DNA of 64,000 bases from Notamacropus eugenii (lineage: Eukaryota; Chordata; Mammalia; Diprotodontia; Macropodidae): NCBI RefSeq assembly GCF_028372415.1, contig NC_092876.1:65004885-65068884 (forward strand), in the 5' to 3' direction. The translations under genes were made by a program, and so were the position numbers. Positions 22,540 through 33,574 of the stretch are shown piece by piece. The notes under the pieces are model-generated. The model worked only from the letters and a program-made list of their open reading frames with translations, had not been told where the DNA came from and did no database searches. Each line of letters starts with the position of its first letter. Positions within the stretch are counted from its first letter, which is position 1.

Positions 22540-24410
22540 TCCTTTTAAAAATTGTATTTTACTTTTAATTTATGGAATAAAACAAGCATTTCTGTAACAT
22601 AGTACAATAAAAACAGACGATTGCACATGTAACTACAAATCTACTATACATGATTTACCATTCCTTTCAAATATACAACTAAAGTATCATGTAAATTTCT
22701 TCATTTTCCTTTTTTCCTGCCTTTTCCCCTGTCTCTCCCCTAGACATGGCTGTCATTAGAGACAAATAAGCATATACAAGTAAAATTATTCCGTGCATAC
22801 TCCTGTTTATCAGTTTTTTCTCTGGATGCAGATGATATCGTTCTTTACATGTCCTCTAAAGTTAATTTGGTCTTTATAATAGTCAAAATAACTTATTCAC
22901 TCAATATCATTCTTAAAACAATATTGTTGTTACTATATACCATGTTCTCTTGGTTCTGCTTATTTCACTCTTTGTTATTTCTTCAAAAATTTTCCATGTT
23001 TTTCTAAGATCATTGAGCTCATCTTTTCTTATATCGAAGTAGTATTCCATCACAATCGTACACCACAATTTGTTCAGCCATTCCCCAACTGATGGGCATC
23101 CCTGCAACTTCCAGTTCTTTGTCACCACAAAGAGAGATGCTAGAAATATTTTGGAACATATAGGTTCTTTTCCTTTTTCTCTAATCATCTTTGGATATAC
23201 ACCCTTTAGTGGTATTGTTGGATCAAAGGCTATATATAGTTTAGTAAGTCCTTGAGCATGATTACAGATTGCTCTCCGTGTTGGTTTGATCATTTCACAA
23301 TTCCACTAACAATGAATTAATGTCCCAATTTTTCTACATCCCCCCCAACATTTGTTGCTTTCCCTTTAATCACTTTATCCAATCTGCTAGATGTCAAATG
23401 ATTTCTCAAGAGTGTTTTAATTTGCATTTCTCTAGTCAATAATGACTATATTTCTCCATAGGACTATAAATTGTTTCACTTTCTTTATTTGAAAACTATT
23501 TGTTCATAACCTTTGACCATTTATCAATTGGGAAATGACTCATTCTTAGAGATTTGATAGAGTTCTTCATATAATTGAAATATGAAAACTTTATCTGAGA
23601 AACTGTCTAGAAACTGCCCCCCCATTTTCTGTTTTCCTTCTGATCCTAGCTACATTTGTTTTATTTGAACAAAACCTTTTAAACTTAACGTATTCAAAAT
23701 TAACCATTTTATACCTAACTTTGCTTTCTATCTCTTGTTTATTTTTAAATTTTTCACCCATCCAGAAGTCTGATACATAATATATTCTTTGTTTTTCTCA
23801 TTTGTTTTTTGTAATCTCTCTCTTTATATCTAAGTCATGTATCCATTTTGGTCTTATCTTGGTAAATAGTGTAAGATATTAGTCTATGCTCAGTTTATGG
23901 CATACTGTTTTCCTGTTTTCCCAACAATTTTTACTAAACAATGAATTCTTATCCCCAAATCTTGAGTCTTTTTGCTTGTCAAAGTTCTTATGTTTATTTG
24001 CTATTGTAAATTGGATGTCTACTCTGTTCCATTGATCTATCTTTCTATTTCTTATCCAGTAGCAAATGATTTTTTAATAATTACCACCTTATAATATATT
24101 TTAATATCTGGTACCACTAAACCTCCTTTCTTTATATTTTTCATTATTTCCTTTGATATTCTTTACTTTTTGTTCTTCCAAATGAATTTTATTATTTTTT
24201 TCTAACTCAGTAAAAGAATTCTTTGTAATTTAATTGGAATGTCATTGGATATATAAATTACTTTAGGTAAAACTGTCATACTTATTATATTGGCTCTGCC
24301 TACCCATGAACAATTAATATTGTACTCCTAGCATGTAATTATTTTTATGATTTTCATTTTCATGTTCCATTGGTTTGAACATTGATTGCCTCTGACAGAT
24401 TGTTCTTTTG
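22540..24410 (-). mobile_element. L1 LINE, antisense, older 5'-truncated copy
   Basis: The minus-strand frame 22913-23293 reads as the L1 ORF2 C-terminus (PTIPLKGVYPK, KLWCTIVMEYYFDIRKDEL, SEISRTKRTWY). Further ORF2 thumb-region homology extends to about 24400. It is more diverged than the copy at 16030-20110. Confidence 0.85.
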
Positions 24411-24419
24411 AAAGTATAT

Positions 24420-25330
24420 ACTTTCTTAAAATACAATGTACTCTAGACAACACTCAGATTTTATTGAGATGATATTTGAAGGGAAAGCATAGCCTGCATT
24501 ATGACAATTTAATATATAAGTATCCTAGGAAATTTGCTGGTACTTAACTCTTTTTTAAATCATTTCATTTAATCTGTCTTTATCTTAACTAGAATGAAAA
24601 TGGGTAAGTTTATTAACCAATAAATATGTATTTTTTAATGTAATGTATACTACAGCAACAGGATTAATTTCACCTGAAAGAGTATTAACACTGTCCAAAA
24701 AATGAAATAAAGTTATTTTCAGGATGACCTGTTCCTGATGAAGCAGTGCTGGCTCTTTGTAATCACTGATTGCCTTTCTAGATACAGACAATTCACATTT
24801 TATGTAAATGAACTGTTCCTCGGACCTCTACCGAAAACAATTTTTATGTAATGAGAATTGCCTGCAGACATGGGAAAGGGATGACTGGAGAGAGCAAGGT
24901 AGGAAACTTTGTTCTGGTGGTGGAAGGGGGCCAGTAAACATATCAGGGCCACAGACAGAAGTGAGAACAGGAAGAGAAAAAGGGAGTCAGGGTCAGTCAT
25001 ATGGAGACCTGACTGGAATTGAGAGGGGGAAGGTGGGAGCTGGACACAAACATAGATAGGACATAATAGGTGACAGGCTGGGGCTGGGGATAGACTTGCA
25101 GTGCCAAAGCTGGAATAACATGAAGGATATATACAGCCAGACATACAGAGTGGGGCATCTGTTTTGCTAAGGTGAAAATGAAGCTATTACAGTGGTAAAG
25201 AATGTTAATTGCTTTGAAATTTGCCTGCAATACTGTTTGAGATCTTTTTTAAAACACATTTAGAAGTAAAAAAAAAAAAAGCATCTTATTTTTAACAATG
25301 AGATTTGTAAACATGCACACTGCTTCTTTT
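24420..25330. other. No recognisable gene
   Basis: Intergenic DNA. The reading frames at 24800-25144 and 24808-25059 overlap on opposite strands and show no protein-family features. Confidence 0.4.
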
Positions 25331-25339
25331 AAATTTGTG

Positions 25340-28300
25340 TTTGTAATCGTTTGCTCCTCTCCATCACTGCCTTGTCATGGTGAAAGGACTTACATAGGTG
25401 AATGAATCTAGGAGCTATACTGTGCAGGATTACCCAAGATGGACAGATCATAGTGGAGAGTTCTGATAATAGGTAATCCACTGGAGAAGGAAATGAAAAA
25501 CCACTCTAGTATGTTTGCCAAGAAAACCTCACAGATAGTATTAAAGTGATAAAAGAGATGACATCAGAAGACGAGTCACTTAGATCAGAAAGCATCCAAT
25601 ATGTTACTGAGGAAGAGAAGACAACTCCAAGTAGCTGCTGGACTAATGAAGCATTTGTACCACAGCTGAAAGGAAGCTCAGTTGGAGATAGGTCTTTTGA
25701 TGAAAGAAATGTCTGATGCTATAAATATCGACATTACTTAGTAACCTAGAATTTAAGATCTATGAACCAAGGTAAGTTGGATGTGGTCATACAGGAGAGA
25801 GAAGATTAAACATTAACATCTTGGATTTCAGTGATTTTAAATGGACAGGCATAGGTGAATTTAATTCAGATGATCACTACATATGTTATTGTGGGCAAGA
25901 CTCCTTTAGAAGAAATGCAATAGCCCTCATAGTCAATAAAAAGGTACTAAAAGTAGTACTGGGGAACAACCTCAAAAGTGACAGAATCATATCTCTTCAA
26001 ATCCAAAGTGAGCCATTCATAATCATAGTAGTACAAGTCTATGCTCCAACCACTGAAACAGACGAGGTCAAAGTAAATCAGATCTCTGAAAAGCTACATC
26101 TTCTAGAAATAACATTCAAAAAGGATGTCACATTCCTCATAGGAGATTGGAATGCTAAAGTAGGAAATCAAAAGATAATTGGAATAACATCAAGTTTGGC
26201 CCTGGAGTACAAAATGAAGCAGGGCAGAGGATAACAGAGTTATATTAAGATAACTCACTGGTGATAGCAAAGACATCTTTTTATCAGCCTATAGATGTCA
26301 CCAGATGGTCAATATAGAAATCAGACTGATTATATACTTTGCAATCGAACGTGAAGAAGCTCTCCATACAGTCAGTTAAATTAAGACCTGGAGCTGACTG
26401 TGAGTCTTATCATAGCCTTCTTATTTCAAAATTCAGACACAAACTGAAGAAAATAGAGAAAGTCATCAGATCCTATAAATAAGTATGATCTAGATAATAC
26501 CACTTATGAATATGAAGTGAAGATGATAAATAGATTTAAAAGATTGGATCTAGTATATAGAGTGCCTAAAAAAACAATGGACAGAGGTTTCCAATATTGT
26601 ATGGAAGGCAACAAAAAAAAAAATTCCAAAGGAAAAGAAGACCAAGTAAGCAAAATGGCCTCTGATGAGGCCATGTACAAAGAGCTGAGGAAAGAAGGAA
26701 AGTGAAAAGTAAAGGAGAAAGCAAAGATATGCCATAGAATGCAGCATGCCAGAGAATAGCAAGGAGAGATAACAAGGTTTTCTTCAGTAATCAATGAAAA
26801 TACATAGAAGAAAATCATAGAATTGGAAAGAAGGGATCTCTTTCAAAAATTTGGAATATTAAGGGCATGCTAAAAGACAAAAATGGTAGGAACTTAACAG
26901 AAGCAGAAGAGATTAAGAAGAGGCACCAAGAATATACAAAAGAACTATACCAGAAAGATCTTAATATCACCAATAAGCATGATAGTGTGGTTAATGATTT
27001 ACAGCTAGACATCTTAGAGAATGAAATCAAATGGGCCTTAGAAAGGATTGTTAAAAATAAGGCTAGTGGAGGTGATGGAATTTCAGCTATTTTAAAACCT
27101 AAAAGAAGATACTATTAAAGTGCTGCATTCAATATTTCAGCAAATTTGGAAAACTCAACTATGGCTACTGAATTGGAAAAGATCAATTTATGTCTCAATC
27201 CTAAAGAAGGGCAATGCCAAGAAATGTTCAAACCACTGAACAATTTCCTGTGCCATCAAGATTATGCTTAAAATTCTGCAAACCAAGAGGCAGCAATTTT
27301 GAACCAAGGATTACTAGACGAGTAGGCTGGTTTTTGAAGAGGCAGAAGAACTAGAAACCAAATTGACAACATTTACTGGACTATGGAGAAAGCAATGGAG
27401 TTTCAGGAAAAAATCTACTACTGCTTCATTGACTATGCTAAAGCCTTTGACTGTGCAGATCACACCAAAAGATAGCAAATCCTTAAAAAAATGGGGATAC
27501 TAGTCATCTTACTTATCTCCTGAGAAGCCTATACGTGGTGCAAGAAGCAACATAAAACACCGGATTGGTTTAAGATTTAAAAAGAAGTATGACAAGTGTA
27601 TATCTTGTCACCATATATATATATATATATAGCCATATATATATGCATATATATAAATAAATATTAAATATATTTATATAATAATATATTTACATGCAGA
27701 ATACATCATGCAAAATGTCAGACTGGGTGAATCAAAAGCTGGAATTAAGGTTGTCAGAAGAAATATTAACTGCAAATAGAGGGAGAAGAAATGGAAGCTG
27801 TATTAAATTTCATATTCTTGTGCTCAAAGATCACTGCAAATGGTGACTATGGCCATGAAAATTAAAAAAAAAAAATGCCTGCTCCTTGGAAGGAAAGCTA
27901 TGGCAAATATGGAGAGCATACTAAGAGAGATGTCACCTTGCTGACAAAGGTCTGTATAGTTAAAGCCATGGGTTTTTTCCTCCTCTGGGAACAATGCAGG
28001 ACTGTTAGAGTTAAAGCATAAGGAAAGCAGAGCACAGCAGAACTGAAGTTATTGTGGTGTTGCAGAAGACTTGAGAGTCCCTTGAACAGCAAGATGTTCA
28101 GATCAGTCAATACCTAAAGAAATTAATTCAGGCTATTCACTAGAAGATCAATACTGAAGTTGAAACTTAAATACTTTGGTCAAAAAATTGAAAAGAAGAG
28201 ATTCATTAGAAGAGACCCTCATGTTGGGACACAAAACGAAAAGGATGAGAGAAGATGAAAGGGATATAGTTTCATGGATGCAACAGACATGAACTTGAAC

Positions 28301-28380
28301 TTTGGGAGAATACTAGTGGAGAATACTAGGGCCTGTCATGCTAAAGAGTAGTGATGTAGATACAAACAGTGCCGTAAGAG
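25340..28380 (+). mobile_element. RTE-clade (BovB-like) LINE, degenerate
   Basis: The 5' part has the BovB/RTE-like phrases CTGCCTTGTCATGGTGAAAG and CCACTGGAGAAGGAAATG. The frame at 25821-26234 is an apurinic-type endonuclease piece with FKWTGIGEFNSDDHY, VQVYAPTTETDE and LIGDWNAKVG. Later frames hold EYTKELYQKDL, KWALERIVKNKASGGDGIS (26867-27118) and FIDYAKAFD (near 27430), all RT. The YADD box is not seen. A TA microsatellite (27613-27705) interrupts it. Stops throughout make it inactive. RTE/BovB elements are known for horizontal transfer between vertebrates. Confidence 0.88.
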
Positions 28381-28399
28381 TTAAAAATAATATTAAGGA

Positions 28400-28800
28400 T
28401 TGACTTTGTGAAGCCCCTAGTTTATTTTCTAACCTGAAGTCACCCTAAAGTCTCCCCTTACTACAAAACTTTCCTTTATGGATCATAAAATTCCTTGTCC
28501 TGACCACCCCATCCTGGGGAATGGGATTTTCTTATCCCCCTCATCTTGTGTCATTGATCATCCTCATCCTGTGCCTTTATCTTGCAAGACTTTCTCATTA
28601 TCTTGCAAGACTTACCCTAGATCTCCAACCCCATCAGGAAACCCTAAAATCATCCTATGTAAGTCTGATCCTTTTCCTATACTACTGCCTTTGTTTAGCT
28701 CCTTGCTAAGTCTCAGGCCCACTGCTTTTGCAACAATAAAGCTCCCAATGGCTGCAGAGAAGGTCTACGTGAATTTATTCACATTTGAACCAGCTCTCTC
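28400..28800 (+). mobile_element. Probable LTR
   Basis: It has the look of retroviral U3-R-U5: CTATGTAAGTCTGATCC (TATA position), then CTAAGTCTCAGGCCCACTGC, then CAATAAAGCTCCCAATGG. A short direct repeat TTATCTTGCAAGACTT occurs twice in U3 (about 28578 and 28599). The exact ends are not defined. Confidence 0.55.
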
Positions 28801-29099
28801 ATCTCTCTTTTCAACACTAGGACATGAATCAAAGACTGGAGAACGGCAAAAATTGTTTGTGTTTGAGATGGACTGGAGGCTTCATTTATCAATAGTAGCT
28901 ACTGTTACAATTATTACAACAAAATTAAAAGAACATCTCAGGTTTCAGTCCTTTTATCTACTGGTTGGACAAATGTGCGCATCTTATTCTATTAAATGTA
29001 AGGAAAGTTATAAGATTTTGCATTTTAAGAGTATTCTCATTGCCTGTATCACTTTTAATCTGTAAGGGAAGTTGAATGACAAATTGGAAATTTCCAGTG

Positions 29100-29400
29100 C
29101 TGCAGTTTCCAGGCTCTGGTCTTAAGACAGAGAAACTCTCCTCCTTCCATCAGATTAACCCTATAGTTTCCTGAGATGGGGACCTGTTGATTGGGATCTT
29201 TTTATCCTTGTCCTCAGTTGAAGTGAACAGTATAACAGGAGAACTGTTTGAAAGTTCACCTAACAAGGCTCGTAAACCTTATAATTGTGCCTGTCTGGGC
29301 TTGTTTTCATTACGATGATTAAAAAGGGGTCCTTATAGATGGAGCTGAAAGACAGGCCCATACAGCAGGAGACAGTGGGTGCTCTCCCCATTTCTTGTTT
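29100..29400 (-). repeat. Unclassified repeat, inverted partner of 4580-4905
   Basis: It matches 4580-4905 in opposite orientation, for example AAGACAGAGAAACTCTCCTC and CAGATTAACCCTATAG, with point differences. The upstream edge reaches the GTTTCCAGGCTCTGG phrase. Confidence 0.7.
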
Positions 29401-29429
29401 CCCATTCCATTAGAATCCTAGATCTGCAG

Positions 29430-29620
29430 AGGAAGAGATCTCAGGGATAATCTTTTAGTCCAATCCCACTACTTAACAATGAGGAAAACCAAGGGCTGTA
29501 ATCCTCGGACAAGTCACTTCCCTTCCCTCCCTCCCTCAGCTTGTTTCCAGATCTGTCAAAAGAGAGGGCTGAACTAGATTCTCTCTAAAGACCCTTCAAA
29601 ATCCAGAATCCTTTCTGCTT
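29430..29620. repeat. MIR-like relic
   Basis: Diverged text of the type AATCTTTTAGTCCAATCCCA, AATGAGGAAAACC and GACAAGTCACTTCCC occurs. It is followed by unremarkable sequence up to the CpG island. Confidence 0.4.
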
Positions 29621-30461
29621 GGAAATTCAGGGAAGGGCAAAAGGAGGGTATTAAGGAAGCAAGGGTAAAAACACAGAATTTCCAGGCAGGGGTGAGCAAA
29701 GACACCAGGCAGCAGGAGTTTCCCTTCCCTTGTCAAGATGGGGCTTAAGGTCAACTGTCCAAGAGGAAATTAGAGCAATGATCCCTCTCGAGGAAGAGCT
29801 TCCCTGGAACTGAACAGAGGTCATAAATTTTCTATGGAACTCAGCTTGGCTCTTCTCAAAGCCAAGTCCTGACCAAGCCAAGTCCTGACCAAGAAATGCC
29901 TGAAAACCAACCCAAAGGCCCTTCTGAGGCCTGGCTTTCTGCATTTCAGTCTGAGGGTCAGACTAGTCTTGGGTTTTGGGGGGCTTTTAGGTGCCACTGC
30001 TTAGAAGGGCAGACCTCACAAGTACTCATTAAAGGAAATGCCAAATTTCAGGTAGTGATCAGTGAAAATGAAGATGTACCCCTCCTCATCCCATACAAGG
30101 TGAAAATATCTGCTAGCATCTGGGGGCAAGGATGCCAGGTGAAGAGCCCCTGCCTTAGAGGTTACCTAGTTGAACAAGGGAGGAAACTGAGGTCGTGGCC
30201 AGTAGTCAGCTGTGAGCACAGTGCAGTCACTTCGACTCCAGGGCTCTGGATTCATTCTAAGGCTGGCCTGGGAACCACCAGCCCAAGGTCCAGCCTTCTG
30301 CTCCCCTGCCTCAGTTTCCCTGACCTCAGTTTCTCCATTCTGAGACATCTCCACGGGGAGAACCCCTTCCCCTCGTGCCCCGGCCCTAAAGGCCAGGCTG
30401 GGGACTGGACAGGGACGGAGGACGTGACAGCGGAGACCCGGAGAAGCTTGGGGATAGGAGG

Positions 30462-30471
30462 GCGCATGCGC
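30462..30471. promoter_or_regulatory. NRF1-type site 1
   Basis: GCGCATGCGC is a perfect palindrome matching the NRF1 core (RCGCRYGCGY). It lies at the upstream edge of the CpG island. Confidence 0.65.
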
Positions 30472-30549
30472 ACTGCGCGCGGGGCCGCAGGGGGCCAACC
30501 TGTCATTCCCCCACCTCTTTCCCAGAGGGGAAGGGGCAGAAGACAAAGA

Positions 30550-30561
30550 TGCGCACGCGCA
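30550..30561. promoter_or_regulatory. NRF1-type site 2
   Basis: TGCGCACGCGCA matches the NRF1 core and lies 79 bp downstream of site 1. Confidence 0.65.
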
Positions 30562-30624
30562 GCCAAGCCTGCGGGAGGGTCCGCTTCCAGCTCCCCCTTT
30601 TCCTCCTCTAATTCCAGCAATTCC

Positions 30625-31065
30625 AACGGAAAGGGGTGGGGGGAGATGGGAGGGTTGAAATGAGGGGGGGGGGAGAGGAGGAAAGAAAGAGGGAAAAGAG
30701 GAAAGGAAAAAGCATGAAGGGAGAGAAAGCGGTGGTGAGGGGGAGGGGATGATGGAAGAAGCTGGGAATGAGAAGAGGAGAGGGAGAGAAAGGGAAGGGG
30801 GAAGAGGAGGGAAAATGGGGAGGGGGGAATGAGAAGGGGAGGGGAGGGGTCAGGAGCCGAAGAGCGAGAGCTGCGCAGGCGCACCCGGAGCTCCGGGGAG
30901 AAGGGGGAGGAGGGGGAGGAGGAGGGGGAGGGAGGACCGCTCGCTTCCTGCTCGGGTCTGCGTCCCGCTCCCGCCTCCCTCCCTCCGCGGGCCTCCCCGG
31001 CTCTCCCGAAGGGGGAGGGGAGAAGATGCTGGGGGGGAGGGGGAACGAGAGGGAGGAGTGAGAGG
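30625..31065 (+). repeat. Polypurine (GA-rich) tract in the CpG island
   Basis: Most of this interval is purine on the plus strand, with G-runs of 4-9 separated by short A/GA spacers and only brief interruptions (the NRF1 variant and a pyrimidine-rich island near 30940-31010). Such mirror-like GA tracts can form H-DNA or G-quadruplexes. The long low-complexity reading frames across it on both strands are composition artefacts. Confidence 0.75.
30872..30883. promoter_or_regulatory. NRF1-type site 3
   Basis: TGCGCAGGCGCA is the common one-mismatch NRF1 variant. It lies just downstream of the densest polypurine stretch. Confidence 0.6.
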
Positions 31066-31226
31066 GGAGGCGGGGGCGCGCGCGGGCCGCGGGGGCGCGC
31101 GGGCGGCCCTGGCTGCCTCTGGGGCTCGGTGCGCTGGCGCCGCCGCCTCTGCCGCTCCGGCCCGCCCCGGCTCCAGCCCCGCGCCCCCTCCTCCCGCCGA
31201 CCCGCCCGCGTCTTCGGGAGTTTGCG
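31060..31226 (+). other. RCAN3: Candidate noncoding first exon of RCAN3
   Basis: A strong donor, TTTGCG followed by GTGAGT, lies at 31227 inside the CpG island. An exon ending at 31226 could splice to the acceptor at 38162, giving a 6.9-kb intron 1. The exon start is not determined and the given start is a guess. A second possible donor (TTAG followed by GTGAGA at 31676) could define an alternative first exon. Both are inferred from splice consensus only. Confidence 0.4.
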
Positions 31227-31679
31227 GTGAGTCTGACAGCTGCGGCCTCCCGGCCCCGCCCTCCCCCGCGCGGGGCCCCGGGCCCTGCCAGCTGCACCCC
31301 CAACCCCACCCCGAGCCCCCGCCCCTCCCGGAGGGGCGACACGCGCGTCCCCGCGACACGCGCGCCCTTTCGTGCTCGGCTGGTGACTCCCCCGCCAGCC
31401 TCAGTTTCCCCCTCCAAACCCGCGCCCCCATGCTGTGAACCCCTGGGGGGCGGACGGGAAGAGGGGGCACCCCCCGGCCCGGGGTCTGGGGGAGGAGGAG
31501 GCCGCATCTGCAGCCCTGGAGATGCCCCAACCCCCGCAGCATCCTGCCTCCCCGAGCCGCCCCTCCCTGCGGTCCCTGGCAGAAAAGATGCCCTCCCTCC
31601 ATCTGCCAGGTGTCTGCCCAGCGCCGGGCCCGGTGCCATGGTCAGGTTCGGGTCTGCTCTGAAGCCAGCCCCTTAGGTG

Positions 31680-33110
31680 AGATGCTTTTTTTCTAAGATG
31701 CCCAGGTGACAGTGGCCAGGCTGGTTCTGTAACTTCCCCAAACTTGTGCTCCCCGACTCTGGACTTCCTGCCTGGGCACAGAAGGCAGTGAGGCCCCTTC
31801 CAGGCTTCTCTTCTGTGAATGGCAGGGAGAGGCCATGGGAGGAGACAGCTTAGAGAAAGCACGAGTGAGAAAACCTGGCGCCTGGGGACTCTGCCACCCT
31901 GCAGGGACTAACCTCCGCCCGTCTCTAAAAATGGGGAAAATAACATTTGAGATCAGACAAGTGTGGGTATTGTATCTGTGTATAGGTCCCAGACATATAT
32001 ATGTATGTGTGTATATATGTATATATATGTATGTATGTATGTATCTTTAAAGATTTGAAAAGGACCTCAGAACAGAGAAATCAACCAGCCCCACTACTAG
32101 CCTCAGGGATAAGGAAACTGATGTGTCTTGTCTAAAATTACACAGGTTGTGGTAAGAGTTGGAGCCAGAATTTGAACCCAGGTTCAAAGAAAGGGCTGGC
32201 AGATTTTAAATCCTGTTCCCTTCCCAATATACCATAGTGCCTACATTCTACCTTAAAGCACAATGGAAGTGTGAATTTTTTTTAAAAAAAGGTTATACTT
32301 GGCCCTTCCTTAAATGTGAATTCTTTCCCCATAAACACAGCTAATGGTTGCCTCTAATGTTAGACCCAAACGAATTATTTAAAGGAATAGACCGGCAAAA
32401 CTCTGGAAGATATGTCAGAATGTAGAGGATTAGAAAGACTTTGGAACACAGAATATTTGGTGAGGGGAAAGCAAGGGCCCTTAGGATATAGGATGTTATA
32501 GTCAGAAGAAAGTTTCAAGATTATTTGCCCCAAACAGAAGCTCACAGAAATCATAGGGGGTTAGAAAATTGGTTTGCCTATATCGCAAATTACCTAACAC
32601 AAGCTAGTATGGTGCATTCATCTGAGACTACAGTAATTTCAAAGAATATTCCATTGTGCTTTTTTTGTTGTTTTTAGAAGCAACTGTCTCTTACGGATAT
32701 CTGTGATCTGTTACAATTTGATTCATTAAAAGATTAGAAAGCAGCTACATTCACATGCTTGTGAATCACATCTTTTCAGTTTGGTTTCAATTTGATGAAA
32801 TCTTTGAAGTGGTCTAGAGATGGTTTAAGGGTGTCCTTTGGTGTGAGACCTATAAACCCAAGGGGCCCATTTATTCCTTAGCCATGTAGTCAGCTTTATG
32901 TTTTATTCTATCACCATGCTGCTGACAAAAACCTTGTCAAGTTCTTTCAAAAGAGATTTTCAATGCTTTTTAGGAAAATCACATTTCCCTCCAAGTTTAA
33001 AATGACATTTATGATTTGGCATTGAAAAGGTGTCTAGTGTCTGACCCTGTGATTTCGTTGGTATAGGGAACTTCCAGATGAGAGCACTCCCTCTACCCTT
33101 CAAACTCTAT
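31680..33110. other. RCAN3 intron 1, start; includes TA/TG simple repeat and antisense MIR
   Basis: It holds an ATATGTATGTGTG-type simple repeat (31993-32043) and an antisense MIR-like element at 32080-32240 (AAGGAAACTGATGTG and GAGCCAGAATTTGAACCCAG). Nothing else recognised. Confidence 0.5.
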
Positions 33111-33120
33111 GCCTTCTCTC

Positions 33121-33553
33121 AGGGGGAGCAAGATGGCAGAATTGACAGAGCACCAGTCCTAGAGTCAGGAAGACCTTAGTTCAAATCTGGCCTCTTACAC
33201 TTCCTAGCTGTGTCACCTTGGACAAGTCACTTAATGTTGGGGGCAGCTAGGTGGTACACTGGATAGAGCACCAGTGCAGAAGTCAGGAGGACCTGAGTTC
33301 AAATCTCACCTCAGATACTTGACACTCACTAGCTGTGTGACCTTGGGCAAGCCACTTAACCCCAATTGCCTCATCCTGAGTCATCTCCAGTCATCTTGAT
33401 GAATATCTGGCACTGGATTCAGATGGCTCTGGAGGAGAAGTGAGGCTGGTGACCTGCACAGCCCTCTCTCACTCAAAACAAAGTCAAGTGCAAGTCATGT
33501 CATTATTTCTCTGACGGCATGGTCTTATTCGGCAACAAAGGACGAACACACAC
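33121..33553 (+). repeat. Composite (dimeric) tRNA-derived SINE in intron 1
   Basis: The left monomer (33121-33238) reads GCAAGATGGCAG, GAGCACCAGTCCTAGAGTC and GTGTCACCTTGGACAAGTCAC. It is followed without a spacer by a second SINE (33239-33553) nearly identical to the one at 10293-10603. The 9-bp word CCTTCTCTC lies immediately outside the pair on both sides (33112-33120 and 33555-33563), which suggests that the two inserted as one unit. Confidence 0.7.
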
Positions 33554-33574
33554 ACCTTCTCTCTCACCTAACAG

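Larger units (their letters stand above)
30400..31700 (+). promoter_or_regulatory. RCAN3: CpG island, inferred RCAN3 promoter
   Basis: GC and CpG content jump sharply here against an AT-rich background, with clusters such as CGCGCGGGCC, GGGGGCGCGC and CCCGCCCGCG. It lies about 7 kb upstream of the first coding exon on the same strand, as expected for a housekeeping-type promoter with a noncoding first exon. It contains three NRF1-like palindromes and a polypurine tract, listed separately. I saw no clear TATA box. Transcription from the other strand is possible but not shown. Confidence 0.8.

Noticed and set aside
1..30000. 3' end of NIPAL3, the neighbour upstream of RCAN3 in human
   Set aside because: I looked for membrane-segment coding exons on the plus strand and found none. 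If synteny holds, the gene ends before the window.
29896..30663. 255-codon plus-strand frame upstream of the CpG island
   Set aside because: It crosses repeat-like sequence and the start of the island, has no recognisable domain, and overlaps a minus-strand frame of similar quality.
30608..31639. Long minus-strand reading frames (343 and 250 codons) in the CpG island
   Set aside because: The translations are Pro/Gly/Arg/Ser low-complexity strings from GC-rich and polypurine DNA, overlap in several frames and show no domain.
31058..31676. Plus-strand frames in the island as an upstream coding exon of RCAN3
   Set aside because: RCAN3 starts at 38220 with an in-frame stop upstream in the same exon. 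The island frames are composition-driven.
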